Assembly: GCF_003938655.1 (NCBI RefSeq)
Contig: NZ_RJJT01000012.1
Span: 124,001 to 188,000, forward strand
Length of the DNA: 64,000 bases
Direction of reading: 5' to 3'
From: Rhizobium pisi
Lineage (GTDB): Bacteria > Pseudomonadota > Alphaproteobacteria > Rhizobiales > Rhizobiaceae
Shown here: piece after piece, positions 35,119 to 44,355 of the stretch
Layout of the letters: every line of letters starts with the position of its first letter
How positions within the stretch are numbered: the stretch's first letter is position 1
Made by a program: the position numbers and the translations under genes
Notes under the pieces: generated by a model
What the model saw: the letters and a program-made list of their open reading frames with translations, nothing else
What the model was told of the DNA's origin: nothing
Databases searched by the model: none

Positions 35119-37533
35119 ATGCTGAAGGTCGTGCGCGAAGAGCTCGGTTTTGGAGCCATCGGCAACCGCGAGCTGCCGATGGCGAAACACATCCCTTATC
35201 TCAGGCATGTGGCGGACACCGTCGTCAACCTCGCCGACGGTGCGCTGATCAGCATCATCAAGCTCGATGGTCTGTTCTTTCAGACCGAGGATCAGGCTGA
35301 GCTCAATATGCGCTCGGCCGTTCAGAACACAATGATCCGGGCCCTCGGATCAAGCCGCTTTTCGATCTGGTCGACGGTGATCCGCCGTCAGGTCGACGCC
35401 GGTCAGGACGGTGCATTCGAAGACCCGTTCTGTGCTGCGCTCGACCGCCGCTACATGGCAGCTCTTGCGCAAAAACGGATGTTCACCAACGAGCTCTATC
35501 TCACCATCGTGAGATCGGGCATGCGCGGCCCGCTTGCGATCGGCGATAGACTCCGGCGCCTGCTGGATCGCACGGCCGGCCGCGATTTGCGTGACCAGCA
35601 GCTGCGCGAAGCCATCGGCGAACTTGAGGAGCTGACGGGCAACATCGTGCGCGATCTTAGCAAATACGGAGCCTGCACACTTGGCGTCATCCATCGCGGC
35701 GGCGAACCCTATTCGGAGCCGGCGGAGTTCCTGAACACCATTCTGACCTGCGGCATCCCGCGGAAGATGCGCCTGCCGCGGATGGGTATCGCCAACTACG
35801 TCGGAACCTCAAGGCTGCACTTCTCGAGGCGAACATTGCAGGCTCAGGGCGCCACGCCGGACGAGAACCGCTATGGCGCAATGCTCTCGATCAAGGAATA
35901 TCCTCCCTTTACCGGCCCTGGTATGCTCGACGGGTTACTCCAGGTCAACCACGAGTTCATCCTCACCCAGTCCTTCACGATCGCCGACAAGCCGGTCGCC
36001 CAGGAGCGCATCACCCGCCTCCAGCGGCAGATCGCCGCCTCCGACGAGGCCGGCAGCGATGTCGAAAACGATATCGATTTTGCGCTGAACAGCCTGCTCA
36101 ACCAGGAGGCCGTCTTCGGTTTCCACCATCTCTCCCTGCTATGCCTCTCGCGTGACCTCCATGGCATCAACAAGGCGGTGTCCGAACTCGGCGCCTGCCT
36201 GACCGACATGAATATCAACTGGCTGCGCGAAGATCTGAATACCGAGGCCACGTTCTGGGCTCAGCTTCCCGGCAACCACGCCTACATCGCGCGCAAGGCG
36301 ATGTTATCGAGCGCCAATTTCTCCGGCCTGTCGTCGATGCACAATTTCGCATCCGGGCAAAGCGATGGTCTGCATTGGGGAAGTCCGGTCACCATCCTGG
36401 AGACGACCAGCCAGACCCCCTACCGGTTCAACTTCCATCAGCGCGATATCGGCCATTTCCTGGTGACCGGCCCGACCGGCTCAGGCAAGACCGTGGCGCT
36501 GACCTTTCTGCTCGCCCAAGCGTTCCGTGTGCGGCCGACGCCGAAGGCTGTGTTCTTCGACAAGGACCGCGGTGCTGAGATTTTCATCCGGGCGATTAAC
36601 GGCACCTATGAGGTGCTCACCCCGGGAACGCCGACCGGTTTTAATCCCCTGCAGCTCGAAAACACCGGCGAGAACCGTGAATTCCTCCTGCGCCTCCTCA
36701 AAACGATGCTGCGCCGTGGCGACGGTGGCGATTTCGATCAACAAGAAGAGGATGTGCTCGAGCGTGCCATCGTTCGGCTGATGCAGGAACCGGCCGCCGA
36801 GCGCAATCTGGCAAACCTCTCCGGTCTCTTGACCGGCCGGTCTCGTGCCGATCCCAACGACATCCATGCGCGTCTCAGGCCGTGGATCGATGGCGAGAAG
36901 GCTTGGCTGTTCAACGCCCGCCATGACGTTCTGTCCTTCTCCGGTCGAACCACCTTCGGCTTCGACATGACCAGCATTCTCGACAATGGCGAGGTTCGCA
37001 CGCCAGCGTTGATGTACATCTACCACCGCCTCGACGAGCTCTTCGATGGTACGCCGGTGATGATCTTCATGGATGAAGGCTGGCGGCTCCTGAAGGATAA
37101 GACCTTTAGCGATTTCATCGTCGATAAGATGAAAACGATCCGAAAGCTGAATGGAATTGTCGGATTTGGAACGCAGTCGGCCGCCGACATCGTCCGCTCG
37201 CCGGCGGCCCACACCCTGATCGAACAATCGGCGACCAATATCCACTTCCCCAATCCGCGGGCTGATGAGGAAAGCTACATCGGCCGGTTCGGGCTGACGG
37301 TGAAGGAATTCAACTTCATCCGCAACACGCCGCCGGAGAAGCGGGCTTTCCTGATCAAGCATGGCAATGACAGCGTGATCGCCAGGCTCGATCTGAGCTC
37401 GATGCCAGATCTGATCAAGGTCCTGTCGGGACGGACGGAGACGATCGAGGAATGCGCGCGTCTGCGTGAGATCCACGGCGATGATGCGGCTGCATGGCTC
37501 CCCGCCTTTTGTAATTGGGAGAGCGACGCATGA
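35119..37533 (+). CDS. virB4: VirB4-like T4SS ATPase
   Basis: An 804-residue ATPase of the inner-membrane complex. Walker A is GPTGSGKTV (about residues 452-460), followed by the relay FFDKDRGAEIFIRA. Walker B is PVMIFMDEGWRLL (about 645), and the C-terminal arginine-finger region contains GFGTQSAADI. Length is normal for VirB4 (about 790-830). It powers pilus assembly and substrate transfer. Confidence 0.93.
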   Translation: MLKVVREELGFGAIGNRELPMAKHIPYLRHVADTVVNLADGALISIIKLDGLFFQTEDQAELNMRSAVQNTMIRALGSSRFSIWSTVIRRQVDAGQDGAFEDPFCAALDRRYMAALAQKRMFTNELYLTIVRSGMRGPLAIGDRLRRLLDRTAGRDLRDQQLREAIGELEELTGNIVRDLSKYGACTLGVIHRGGEPYSEPAEFLNTILTCGIPRKMRLPRMGIANYVGTSRLHFSRRTLQAQGATPDENRYGAMLSIKEYPPFTGPGMLDGLLQVNHEFILTQSFTIADKPVAQERITRLQRQIAASDEAGSDVENDIDFALNSLLNQEAVFGFHHLSLLCLSRDLHGINKAVSELGACLTDMNINWLREDLNTEATFWAQLPGNHAYIARKAMLSSANFSGLSSMHNFASGQSDGLHWGSPVTILETTSQTPYRFNFHQRDIGHFLVTGPTGSGKTVALTFLLAQAFRVRPTPKAVFFDKDRGAEIFIRAINGTYEVLTPGTPTGFNPLQLENTGENREFLLRLLKTMLRRGDGGDFDQQEEDVLERAIVRLMQEPAAERNLANLSGLLTGRSRADPNDIHARLRPWIDGEKAWLFNARHDVLSFSGRTTFGFDMTSILDNGEVRTPALMYIYHRLDELFDGTPVMIFMDEGWRLLKDKTFSDFIVDKMKTIRKLNGIVGFGTQSAADIVRSPAAHTLIEQSATNIHFPNPRADEESYIGRFGLTVKEFNFIRNTPPEKRAFLIKHGNDSVIARLDLSSMPDLIKVLSGRTETIEECARLREIHGDDAAAWLPAFCNWESDA

Positions 37534-38621
37534 ACCAAGGCTCCCTGCCCGTCCTCGCCCTCGCGTTGGTTCTGACCGGTTTCAATTCCTGCGTTGCAAA
37601 GGCCGACGTGCCGGTGATCGATGACATCAATCTCGGCGAACACAAGAAGCGCGACAAGACAACTGACAACATCGAGGATACAGATCACGATCGCCATACA
37701 ATCCACACCTCGGTGACATGCTCGGTCTATCGGGCGGGCCGCGACAACGATCCGGTCGGTGCAGCGAATGCCAACCCGGAGATCTCCGGTCTGGTGCGAC
37801 GCGTCGCCCGCGAGGAGGGCGTGGACGAAAACCAGTTCCTCGCCCTCGTCTACCAGGAAAGCCGCTTCAACCCCTGCGCCAAGTCGAGCGCCGGCGCCAC
37901 CGGCTTGACACAACTCATGCCGGGGACGGCGAACCAGCTCGGGGTGAACGAGAACAACATCGAGGAAAACCTGCGCGGTGGTGCGCGCTATTACAAGCAG
38001 CAGCTTCTCCGTTACGACGGCAATGTCTCGCTGGCGCTTGCTGCCTATAACGCCGGGCCGGGCAATGTGAACAAATTTGGCGGCATTCCGCCGTTCAAGG
38101 AAACGCAGGGCTACGTCCGCAGCATCACACAGAATTGGCTGCCGGCATTCGGGGGCTCCGACAAGTCGGGAATACCCCTCAATTTCGGGGGTGGCGAGAC
38201 GGCCTATACCGGCATGCGTTCCTCGACATTAAACGCGATGGGAACGACCGCGGCGACCGGCGACAGCCTAGCCAATGTGTCGAGCTGGTATCAACAGCTC
38301 GGTCAAGTCAAGACCGGCACTATCCAGGATAGCTGGGACCATAATTCCACGGTCCGCAATGCCAATCTCGAGATGATGAACAACGTCATCAAGCTGGCTA
38401 CCGCCATGGCCGATCTTGTCAACGCTCGCAATGCCCTGTCCTCGGCCAATCTTTCCGGCTCGTCGCGAAGCACGGCCGATGACGAGGGGAGTGAAAAACC
38501 TCGGGACGTCGCCGGTCTCTGCGACCCGCGCCAGAACCTTATCTGGGGCGATGAGAAGAGGGCCTGCATCGAGAAACGGGGAAACGAGGATCAGGTTGAA
38601 CTGATGCTACAGCCGCAATGA
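37530..38621 (+). CDS. Second lytic transglycosylase with a VirB5-like N-terminus
   Basis: A 363-residue exported protein overlapping virB4 by four bases (ATGA). The signal peptide is followed by ADVPVIDDINLGEHKKRDKTTDN, which resembles the mature start of the next gene (ADVPVIDRTNYEVAKKTAETTNQ). The middle is an SLT domain: YQESRFNPCAKSSAGATG, LTQLMPGTANQLGV, ARYYKQQLLRYDG, LAAYNAGPGNV; the catalytic glutamate is in YQES. The last ~150 residues have no SLT similarity and contain WYQQL and coiled-coil-like helices. This looks like a chimera of a VirB1-like enzyme with VirB5-derived ends. Confidence 0.75.
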   Translation: MNQGSLPVLALALVLTGFNSCVAKADVPVIDDINLGEHKKRDKTTDNIEDTDHDRHTIHTSVTCSVYRAGRDNDPVGAANANPEISGLVRRVAREEGVDENQFLALVYQESRFNPCAKSSAGATGLTQLMPGTANQLGVNENNIEENLRGGARYYKQQLLRYDGNVSLALAAYNAGPGNVNKFGGIPPFKETQGYVRSITQNWLPAFGGSDKSGIPLNFGGGETAYTGMRSSTLNAMGTTAATGDSLANVSSWYQQLGQVKTGTIQDSWDHNSTVRNANLEMMNNVIKLATAMADLVNARNALSSANLSGSSRSTADDEGSEKPRDVAGLCDPRQNLIWGDEKRACIEKRGNEDQVELMLQPQ

Positions 38622-38634
38622 TAGGAGAACCGAT

Positions 38635-39336
38635 ATGAGAGCCACCGTTCCGAGCGGCATTGCGTTGCTCGTTGTGCCTGCGATCGCATTGGCCGACGTG
38701 CCGGTGATCGACAGGACCAATTATGAGGTCGCTAAAAAGACCGCGGAGACCACCAACCAGATCCTGGACACGAACAAGAATATCCTGACGACTGTCGAGG
38801 ACACGCTAAAAGCGGTCACCGGCGATCGCGGCAGCACTGCATCGCCTTTGAAGGACCTAGCCGTCGGGAGCGGCTTCAGCGTCTCGGCAATGCCGTCCTT
38901 CGACAGCATCCTGAAAGAGGGTGTTCCGAACTTCGGCAATATGGGCGGCGATATCGCCAGGACCGCGAAAACGTTCATCAACGGATTGCAGCTGGTCAAA
39001 TCGCTGTCGGGCAAGGAAGACAGCACCTTCTCGGGCGACAAATCCTACGAGCAGCTGGTGAACACGGTGCTGGGGGTATCGGCCCTCGTCAACGGGTCGC
39101 AGCAGGCGATTGAAACCCGGCGCAGCGCTTTCGAGAAGGCGGGAGCCCAGATCGGTACGGCGCAGGACATCAAGGGCTCGATCGACCAGAACACGCAGCT
39201 GCAGGTTCAATCCGGCCTGACGCTCAACGAAATGATCGGCGTCATGAACGGCGCCGTCACATCGCTGCAGGCGGAAAACCAGCGGCGTCTCACCGATATC
39301 TCGAACACCAAGAAGGCCCTGGCCTTCGGGAACTGA
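38635..39336 (+). CDS. virB5: VirB5-like minor pilin
   Basis: A 233-residue exported protein (signal ends IALA-DV). It is largely helical, with repeated T/N/Q heptads (TAETTNQILDTNKNILTTVED) and the late DISNTKKAL segment, typical of VirB5/TrbJ proteins, which cap the pilus and bind recipient cells. Position between virB4 and virB6 fits. Confidence 0.75.
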   Translation: MRATVPSGIALLVVPAIALADVPVIDRTNYEVAKKTAETTNQILDTNKNILTTVEDTLKAVTGDRGSTASPLKDLAVGSGFSVSAMPSFDSILKEGVPNFGNMGGDIARTAKTFINGLQLVKSLSGKEDSTFSGDKSYEQLVNTVLGVSALVNGSQQAIETRRSAFEKAGAQIGTAQDIKGSIDQNTQLQVQSGLTLNEMIGVMNGAVTSLQAENQRRLTDISNTKKALAFGN

Positions 39337-39337
39337 C

Positions 39338-39553
39338 ATGGCAAAATTTGAAAGCTTCGCGGCCATCCTTCTGGTCGCGGCAACTGTGGTCGGCTGCGGC
39401 ACCGTCAAGGAAAAGACGGCCCCATGCAAGCGGCCGGCCAATCTCACCTCCTTTGCGGACGATCCGCGTCAGGAGTGCGGACCGATGCGCCGCGTGAACG
39501 ATCCGGCTGCAGCCTTCGCCGCAGCCGGCGTGATGGATCAGGATCACCAATAG
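39338..39553 (+). CDS. virB7: VirB7-like lipoprotein
   Basis: A 71-residue lipoprotein precursor with signal and lipobox (AATVVGCGT, cysteine at residue 20). After the cysteine the chain contains two further cysteines (APCKRPAN, QECGP). VirB7 lipoproteins of similar size link VirB9 to the outer membrane. Gap to virB5 is one base. Confidence 0.7.
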   Translation: MAKFESFAAILLVAATVVGCGTVKEKTAPCKRPANLTSFADDPRQECGPMRRVNDPAAAFAAAGVMDQDHQ

Positions 39554-39563
39554 GAACGCGCCA

Positions 39564-40586
39564 ATGCAAGACTTCCTCGGCGATCTGCTCGACCGCATCG
39601 AGAATTCCGGGACCAGCTTCTCGGAGAAAGCCTATACGATCGTCGGCAACGAGATCATGCCGCTGCTGCAGACGCTGTTCGTCGTGTATGTCGCCTGGTA
39701 CGGAGTGCAGCTTGTCACGGGCACAGCCCGTCTCAGCGTCGGCGAAATTGTCGGGCGCATCGTGCGTATGATGATCATTCTCGCGCTGGTCAGCTCCTGG
39801 GGCAACTTCAACAACCTGTTCTATCACTGGATCAACGACACACCCGAGGACGTCGGCCGCGCGATCCTGGCAGCCTCCGGCACCGGGATTACCGAGCCAA
39901 CCAATGGCATGTCGATGATCTGGCGCACCGCCAGCCAGGCTGCCTCGGCCTTTGCCGAACAGTCCGGCTATTTCACCATCCTGCCCAGCATGATCGGCAT
40001 CCTCATCATGGTCGGCGCCGGCGTCTTCATTGCGATTGCGCTCGCCATTCTTATCCTCGCGAAGGTGATGCTCTGGGCGCTGATCGGGACCTCGCCGATT
40101 TTCATCAGCTGCATGCTGTTTGAGAGAACACGCCGCTATGGCGTCGGCTGGTTCAACCAGTTGCTCACCTACGCCCTGATCCCGCTGTTCATCTACGTCA
40201 TCGCCGCCTTCCTGATCGCTGCGATGAATCCCGAACTGACTAAGATCGACGCCGCCAGTGGTTCGAGAACGCTGACGCTTGCGGACATTGCCGGCTTCCT
40301 GCTGCTCTGCGCCGCAGGCGGCTTCGTGATGTTCTACATCCAGTCTCTCGGCCAGGGCATTGCCGGCGGGATAGCCACGGGCATCGGCAGCGCCGCAACC
40401 AACGGCGCCCATTTTGCCGGCGTGCGATTGCCGCGAGCAACCGGCAATGCCGCGCGCAGCAGTGGGCGTGCCGCCTTCCGGGCGGGTCGCGGCCTGCGCG
40501 ATCGCTTTCGAAACGGTGATGACGATGCCTCGGGCACACGCGCCGCCATGCAATCACGCATCACCCAAAATAGCACGCCAACCTAA
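39564..40586 (+). CDS. virB6: VirB6/TrbL-like polytopic protein
   Basis: A 340-residue inner-membrane protein with about six helices; a block at ~150-205 (SMIGILIMVGAGVFIAIALAIL, VMLWALIGTSPIFISCMLF) carries the conserved tryptophan/proline region of VirB6, which contacts substrate DNA. The C-terminal ~50 residues are basic (RAGRGLRDRFRNG). It is in the expected order before virB8. Confidence 0.85.
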   Translation: MQDFLGDLLDRIENSGTSFSEKAYTIVGNEIMPLLQTLFVVYVAWYGVQLVTGTARLSVGEIVGRIVRMMIILALVSSWGNFNNLFYHWINDTPEDVGRAILAASGTGITEPTNGMSMIWRTASQAASAFAEQSGYFTILPSMIGILIMVGAGVFIAIALAILILAKVMLWALIGTSPIFISCMLFERTRRYGVGWFNQLLTYALIPLFIYVIAAFLIAAMNPELTKIDAASGSRTLTLADIAGFLLLCAAGGFVMFYIQSLGQGIAGGIATGIGSAATNGAHFAGVRLPRATGNAARSSGRAAFRAGRGLRDRFRNGDDDASGTRAAMQSRITQNSTPT

Positions 40587-40615
40587 ACGGAACCGTTTCC
40601 GAAAAGTCATTTGCC

Positions 40616-41308
40616 ATGGCCAATTCCAAAGACATTAATTTGCGGACCTATTATCAGAGCGGCGATATCTGGGAGCAGGAGATCGTCAAAAAGGCGAAGC
40701 GCTCGCGCATGATTGCGTGGTTCGTCACAACGATCTTCGGAAGCATCACACTGCTGAGCCTGCTCGCCCTCGTCATGCTGGTGCCGCTCAAGAGCTTCGA
40801 GCCCTATATCGTCGAAGTCGACAAAAGCACAGGCTATATCGAGGTAAAGAGCGGGCTGACGCGGCCTTCGAACCTCACGGAACAGCAGGCGATCACTCAG
40901 GCCAATATCGTCCGGTATATCAGGGCTCGCGAGGGCTACGATCCCTTTGCCATCGAGCAGAATTTCGGGATCGCGGCACTGCTGTCGACCGGCAATGCGG
41001 GCCGCGAGTTGGCTGACCTCTACAGCGCCACCAATCCGAAGAACCCGGCCAAGCTCTACGGCAAGAACAAGCGCATCACCACGGAAATTGCTTCGGTCAC
41101 CTTCCCGAACAACTCTACCGGCATCGTCCGTTTTTCGACCACGGAGCTCTCTGACACCGATTCCATCACCAGCCACTGGATCGCGGTGGTTCGTTACCGC
41201 TACACCGAGACGCCGGCGACCAACGAATGGCGGTTCGAGAACCCGCTAGGCTTCCAGGTCTACGACTATCGTCGCGACCAGGAAACGGTGACGGGGAGCG
41301 GCCAGTGA
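40616..41308 (+). CDS. virB8: VirB8-like assembly protein
   Basis: A 230-residue bitopic protein: short cytoplasmic start, one helix (MIAWFVTTIFGSITLLSLLALVML, residues about 34-57) and a periplasmic NTF2-like domain with RARE-type segment (YIRAREGYDPF) and VIRYRYTETPATNEWRFENPLGFQV, read as its C-terminal strands. It nucleates the T4SS core. It overlaps virB9 (GTGA). Confidence 0.88.
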   Translation: MANSKDINLRTYYQSGDIWEQEIVKKAKRSRMIAWFVTTIFGSITLLSLLALVMLVPLKSFEPYIVEVDKSTGYIEVKSGLTRPSNLTEQQAITQANIVRYIRAREGYDPFAIEQNFGIAALLSTGNAGRELADLYSATNPKNPAKLYGKNKRITTEIASVTFPNNSTGIVRFSTTELSDTDSITSHWIAVVRYRYTETPATNEWRFENPLGFQVYDYRRDQETVTGSGQ

Positions 41309-42120
41309 TCAAACCGTTTCTCATTGCCATCGCTGTCTTAGCTATGATTGGCACCAACAGCGCCGGAGCTGCCGAGACACCTTTGGCAGGACGTCTCGAT
41401 GCTCGCGTCACCAGCGTCGTCTATCAGCCGAACAATGTCGTGCGCGTCTTTGCTACCTACGGCGTCTCGACGATGATTATCTTCGACGAAGAGGAGAAAT
41501 TCGAAACGATCGCCGTCGGCGATACCGACAGCTGGGACGTGGTGCCGACCGACAAGGGCAATATCCTCTTCGTCAAGCCGAAGGCGAAGAACGTCGCGAC
41601 CAACATGAATGTCGTGACGACGAAGCGCATTTATTATCTCGAGCTCAACGACTACTCGCCCGAGGACAACAAAAAGGTTTTCGGCATTCGCTTCATCTAC
41701 CCCGACAAGGACCTGAACGCCTCGCTTCAAAAGGAGGCGGAGGCCCGCGCCGGCTACCCGAATATTTCGGGCATCGACAAGGCCAACGTTAACATCGACT
41801 ACTCCTTTTCCGGCGATGGCCGGCTGAAGCCGCTCATGGTCTTCGACGATGGCAAGAAGACCTTCTTCAAATTCAGCCAGCGAGTGCCCGCGATCTTTGC
41901 TGTCAACGCGGACTTCACCGAGACGCTGCGCAATTTCCGACGCGAAGGCGACTACATCGTCGTCGACGGAACCGCGACGCAATACACGCTGCGGGACGGC
42001 AGTGAGTGGACCTGCATCTTCAATCTCAGAAAGCCCGACTTCGGCGCCCCGGATCCAGCGATCATGGGCCCCGCGCCCGACGACAAGGCAAAATTAAGAA
42101 GAAAGAGCGGCAACGGATGA
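41305..42120 (+). CDS. virB9: VirB9-like outer-membrane core protein
   Basis: A 271-residue protein with a signal peptide (VIKPFLIAIAVLAMIGTNSAGAA). The N-terminal domain reads DARVTSVVYQPNNVVRVFATYG, and the C-terminal beta-domain contains NIDYSFSGDGRLKPLMVFDDGKKTFFKF, the VirB9 segment that packs with VirB7 and VirB10. Start GTG at 41305 overlaps the virB8 stop. Confidence 0.88.
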   Translation: MIKPFLIAIAVLAMIGTNSAGAAETPLAGRLDARVTSVVYQPNNVVRVFATYGVSTMIIFDEEEKFETIAVGDTDSWDVVPTDKGNILFVKPKAKNVATNMNVVTTKRIYYLELNDYSPEDNKKVFGIRFIYPDKDLNASLQKEAEARAGYPNISGIDKANVNIDYSFSGDGRLKPLMVFDDGKKTFFKFSQRVPAIFAVNADFTETLRNFRREGDYIVVDGTATQYTLRDGSEWTCIFNLRKPDFGAPDPAIMGPAPDDKAKLRRKSGNG

Positions 42121-43367
42121 AACGATCGCCCGAACTCGAAGCAATGTTGGCTGCGGACGAGACTGAAGTGCGCGATCGGGGCGCCCGACGCAAGCAGCTC
42201 GTCGGGGGCGCTGCACTGTTGCTCGGCGGGGCAGCACTTGCCTACGTGATCGTCTTCGCACCGCAAAAGCGTCCGCTGGATGTTCTCCAGGGTGACGAGG
42301 AATTTTCCACGACGACTTTCCGCCCGCCGTCTTTTCTCCGCGACGAGCGCAAGCCCGAAGAGAAGCCGGCAGAGAACATCATCCAGCTTCCCGAGCCAGA
42401 GGAAAAGAAGGACGACCATTCGGATACGACGGAATTCGATGTGCCGCCGCCGCCCGTTACCGTCGAAACCGGCGAACAGAAGCAACAGCCGCCAGCCGAG
42501 GAATTCCCGAAGCGATTTCTCTCAAAGCAGATCGTGGCCGACTCGGCCAAAGCCGACAGCGGCAACGGATCGCTGGCTGGTGGCGCTACCGAGGGGGCAC
42601 CCACCGTGGCGGGCGAGGACCGCAACAGCAAGTTCCTCGCCACAGCCTCGGCGATTGATGACCGCTCGGCCAAGGCACGCCAGATCGGCCGGCTGGATGC
42701 GATGATCCCGGAGGGTACGCTCATCCCCGGCATTCTCGAAACCGCCATCAACAGCGACTTGCCCGGCCAGATTCGCGCCATCACCTCGCAGGACGTCTAT
42801 TCCTTTGATGGCCGTCGGGTCCTCATTCCGACGGGAACGCGGCTGATCGGCGAATATCAGTCGGACATCACCCGGGGACAGAAGCGCATTTTCGTCATCT
42901 GGACCCGGTTGCTGCGCGACGACGGCGTCTCGGTTCGGCTGAACAGCATCGGCACGGACAACCTCGGCCGATCGGGCCTCACCGGGATCGTCGACAACAA
43001 ATGGCGCGAGCGTTTCGGCTCGGCCATCCTGCTCTCGATCGTCGGCGCCGGCTCGTCCTACCTCACAGGCTATGGCAGCGGCCAATACAGCGCCAGAAGC
43101 AACAGCAATGGAGGGTCCAATTCCGATCGCGCCGCCGATCTGGCCCGGGAGACGATTGCCCAAACCTTCTCCGATATGGCCAACCAGGCGCTCGAAGAGA
43201 ACCTCAAAATTCCCCCGACGATCAGCATCCACCAGGGTGAGCGCATCTTCGTCTATGTCCGCCAGGATCTTGACTTCTCCGCCATGTATCCGGATCCGGT
43301 CGAGGAAGCCTTGAAGGAGATCAAGCATGAGCGAGGGCTTGGCACGGGTCGTGGCGTCAGACAATGA
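42117..43367 (+). CDS. virB10: VirB10-like core protein
   Basis: A 416-residue protein bridging both membranes. One N-terminal helix (QLVGGAALLLGGAALAYVIVFAP), then a proline/glutamate-rich periplasmic linker (EPEEKKDDHSD, PPPPVTVETGEQ), then the TrbI/VirB10 beta-barrel domain (IPEGTLIPGILETAINSDLPGQ, LIPTGTRLIGEYQS, IHQGERIFVYVRQDL). It overlaps virB9 by four bases (ATGA), and virB11 starts inside its end. Confidence 0.92.
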   Translation: MKRSPELEAMLAADETEVRDRGARRKQLVGGAALLLGGAALAYVIVFAPQKRPLDVLQGDEEFSTTTFRPPSFLRDERKPEEKPAENIIQLPEPEEKKDDHSDTTEFDVPPPPVTVETGEQKQQPPAEEFPKRFLSKQIVADSAKADSGNGSLAGGATEGAPTVAGEDRNSKFLATASAIDDRSAKARQIGRLDAMIPEGTLIPGILETAINSDLPGQIRAITSQDVYSFDGRRVLIPTGTRLIGEYQSDITRGQKRIFVIWTRLLRDDGVSVRLNSIGTDNLGRSGLTGIVDNKWRERFGSAILLSIVGAGSSYLTGYGSGQYSARSNSNGGSNSDRAADLARETIAQTFSDMANQALEENLKIPPTISIHQGERIFVYVRQDLDFSAMYPDPVEEALKEIKHERGLGTGRGVRQ

Positions 43368-44355
43368 TCCGCATTATTTCCTGAAGCGGGCACTGTCCCC
43401 GCTGGCAGAGTTTCTCGCCGACCCAAAAGTCGTCGAGGTTTCCGTCAATCGGCCGGGTGAGGTGTTCGTCGAGCGTCTCGGCTCACAGCATATGACGTTT
43501 CATGAAATCCCGGCCCTGACGGCGACCGAGATCGAACATATCGCTGAGCGGGTGGCAGCCGCCAGCAGCCAGTTCATCAGCCGCATCAATCCGCTGCTGA
43601 GTGCCACGCTGCCGAGCGGCGAGCGCGTTCAGGTCATTCTTCCACCGGCAGCGGCCGACGGCGGCGCCATCTCGATCCGCAAGCAGGTGATCAGTGATTT
43701 CACGCTGACGCAGTATCGTGACACCGGTGCGCTCGATAAGGTGTCGGTCACCGTCGGCGGATTGAGCGGGATCGAGCAAAGGCTCGCCGCGCTCCTTGAG
43801 GCAGACCGCATCCATGACTTCATCGAGACGGCGGTTCGTGAACGTGTGTCGATCTTGATCAGCGGCGGCACGTCAACCGGCAAGACGACCTTTCTCAATG
43901 CTTGCCTGAAGAGCATCGACGCACATGAACGTATTCTGACGCTCGAAGACACACGCGAGCTCGTTCCGCCGCATCGCAACAGCGTCCATCTCGTCGCATC
44001 TCGTGGCGATCAAGGGACGGCGCATGTGACGATCCAATCGCTGCTGGAAGCATCGCTACGAATGCGGCCGGATCGGCTATTCGTTGGCGAGATCCGCGGC
44101 GCCGAGGCCTTCGCGTTCCTGCGTGCCATCAATACCGGCCATCCCGGCAGCATGTCCACCGTGCATGCCGACACGCCGATGGGCGCCTATGAGCAGCTCG
44201 CTATGATGATGATGCAGGCGGGATTGTCGTCGAGCTATTCAAAGCAGGACCTGATGTCCTACATCCGGATGGTGATACCGGTGGTGATCCAGCTGCGTCG
44301 TGACGGTGGCCGGCGTGGTGTATCGGAGATCTACTACGCCCGGCGCGCAACATGA
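43327..44355 (+). CDS. virB11: VirB11-like hexameric ATPase
   Basis: A 342-residue secretion ATPase. Walker A is GGTSTGKTT (about 178-186), the Asp box is ILTLEDTREL, Walker B is RPDRLFVGEIRGAEA and the His box is NTGHPGSMSTVHAD. It works with VirB4 and VirD4 at the cytoplasmic face. Its start overlaps virB10 by 41 bases, so coupling is likely. Confidence 0.93.
   Translation: MSEGLARVVASDNDPHYFLKRALSPLAEFLADPKVVEVSVNRPGEVFVERLGSQHMTFHEIPALTATEIEHIAERVAAASSQFISRINPLLSATLPSGERVQVILPPAAADGGAISIRKQVISDFTLTQYRDTGALDKVSVTVGGLSGIEQRLAALLEADRIHDFIETAVRERVSILISGGTSTGKTTFLNACLKSIDAHERILTLEDTRELVPPHRNSVHLVASRGDQGTAHVTIQSLLEASLRMRPDRLFVGEIRGAEAFAFLRAINTGHPGSMSTVHADTPMGAYEQLAMMMMQAGLSSSYSKQDLMSYIRMVIPVVIQLRRDGGRRGVSEIYYARRAT

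Noticed and set aside
36481..37476. Leftward 331-codon frame inside virB4
   Set aside because: Antisense to the VirB4 ATPase domain; it has no motif and arises from GC-rich codon structure.
39444..40553. Leftward 369-codon frame over virB6/virB7
   Set aside because: It mirrors virB6; composition (H, E, G, D rich) is typical of a shadow frame.
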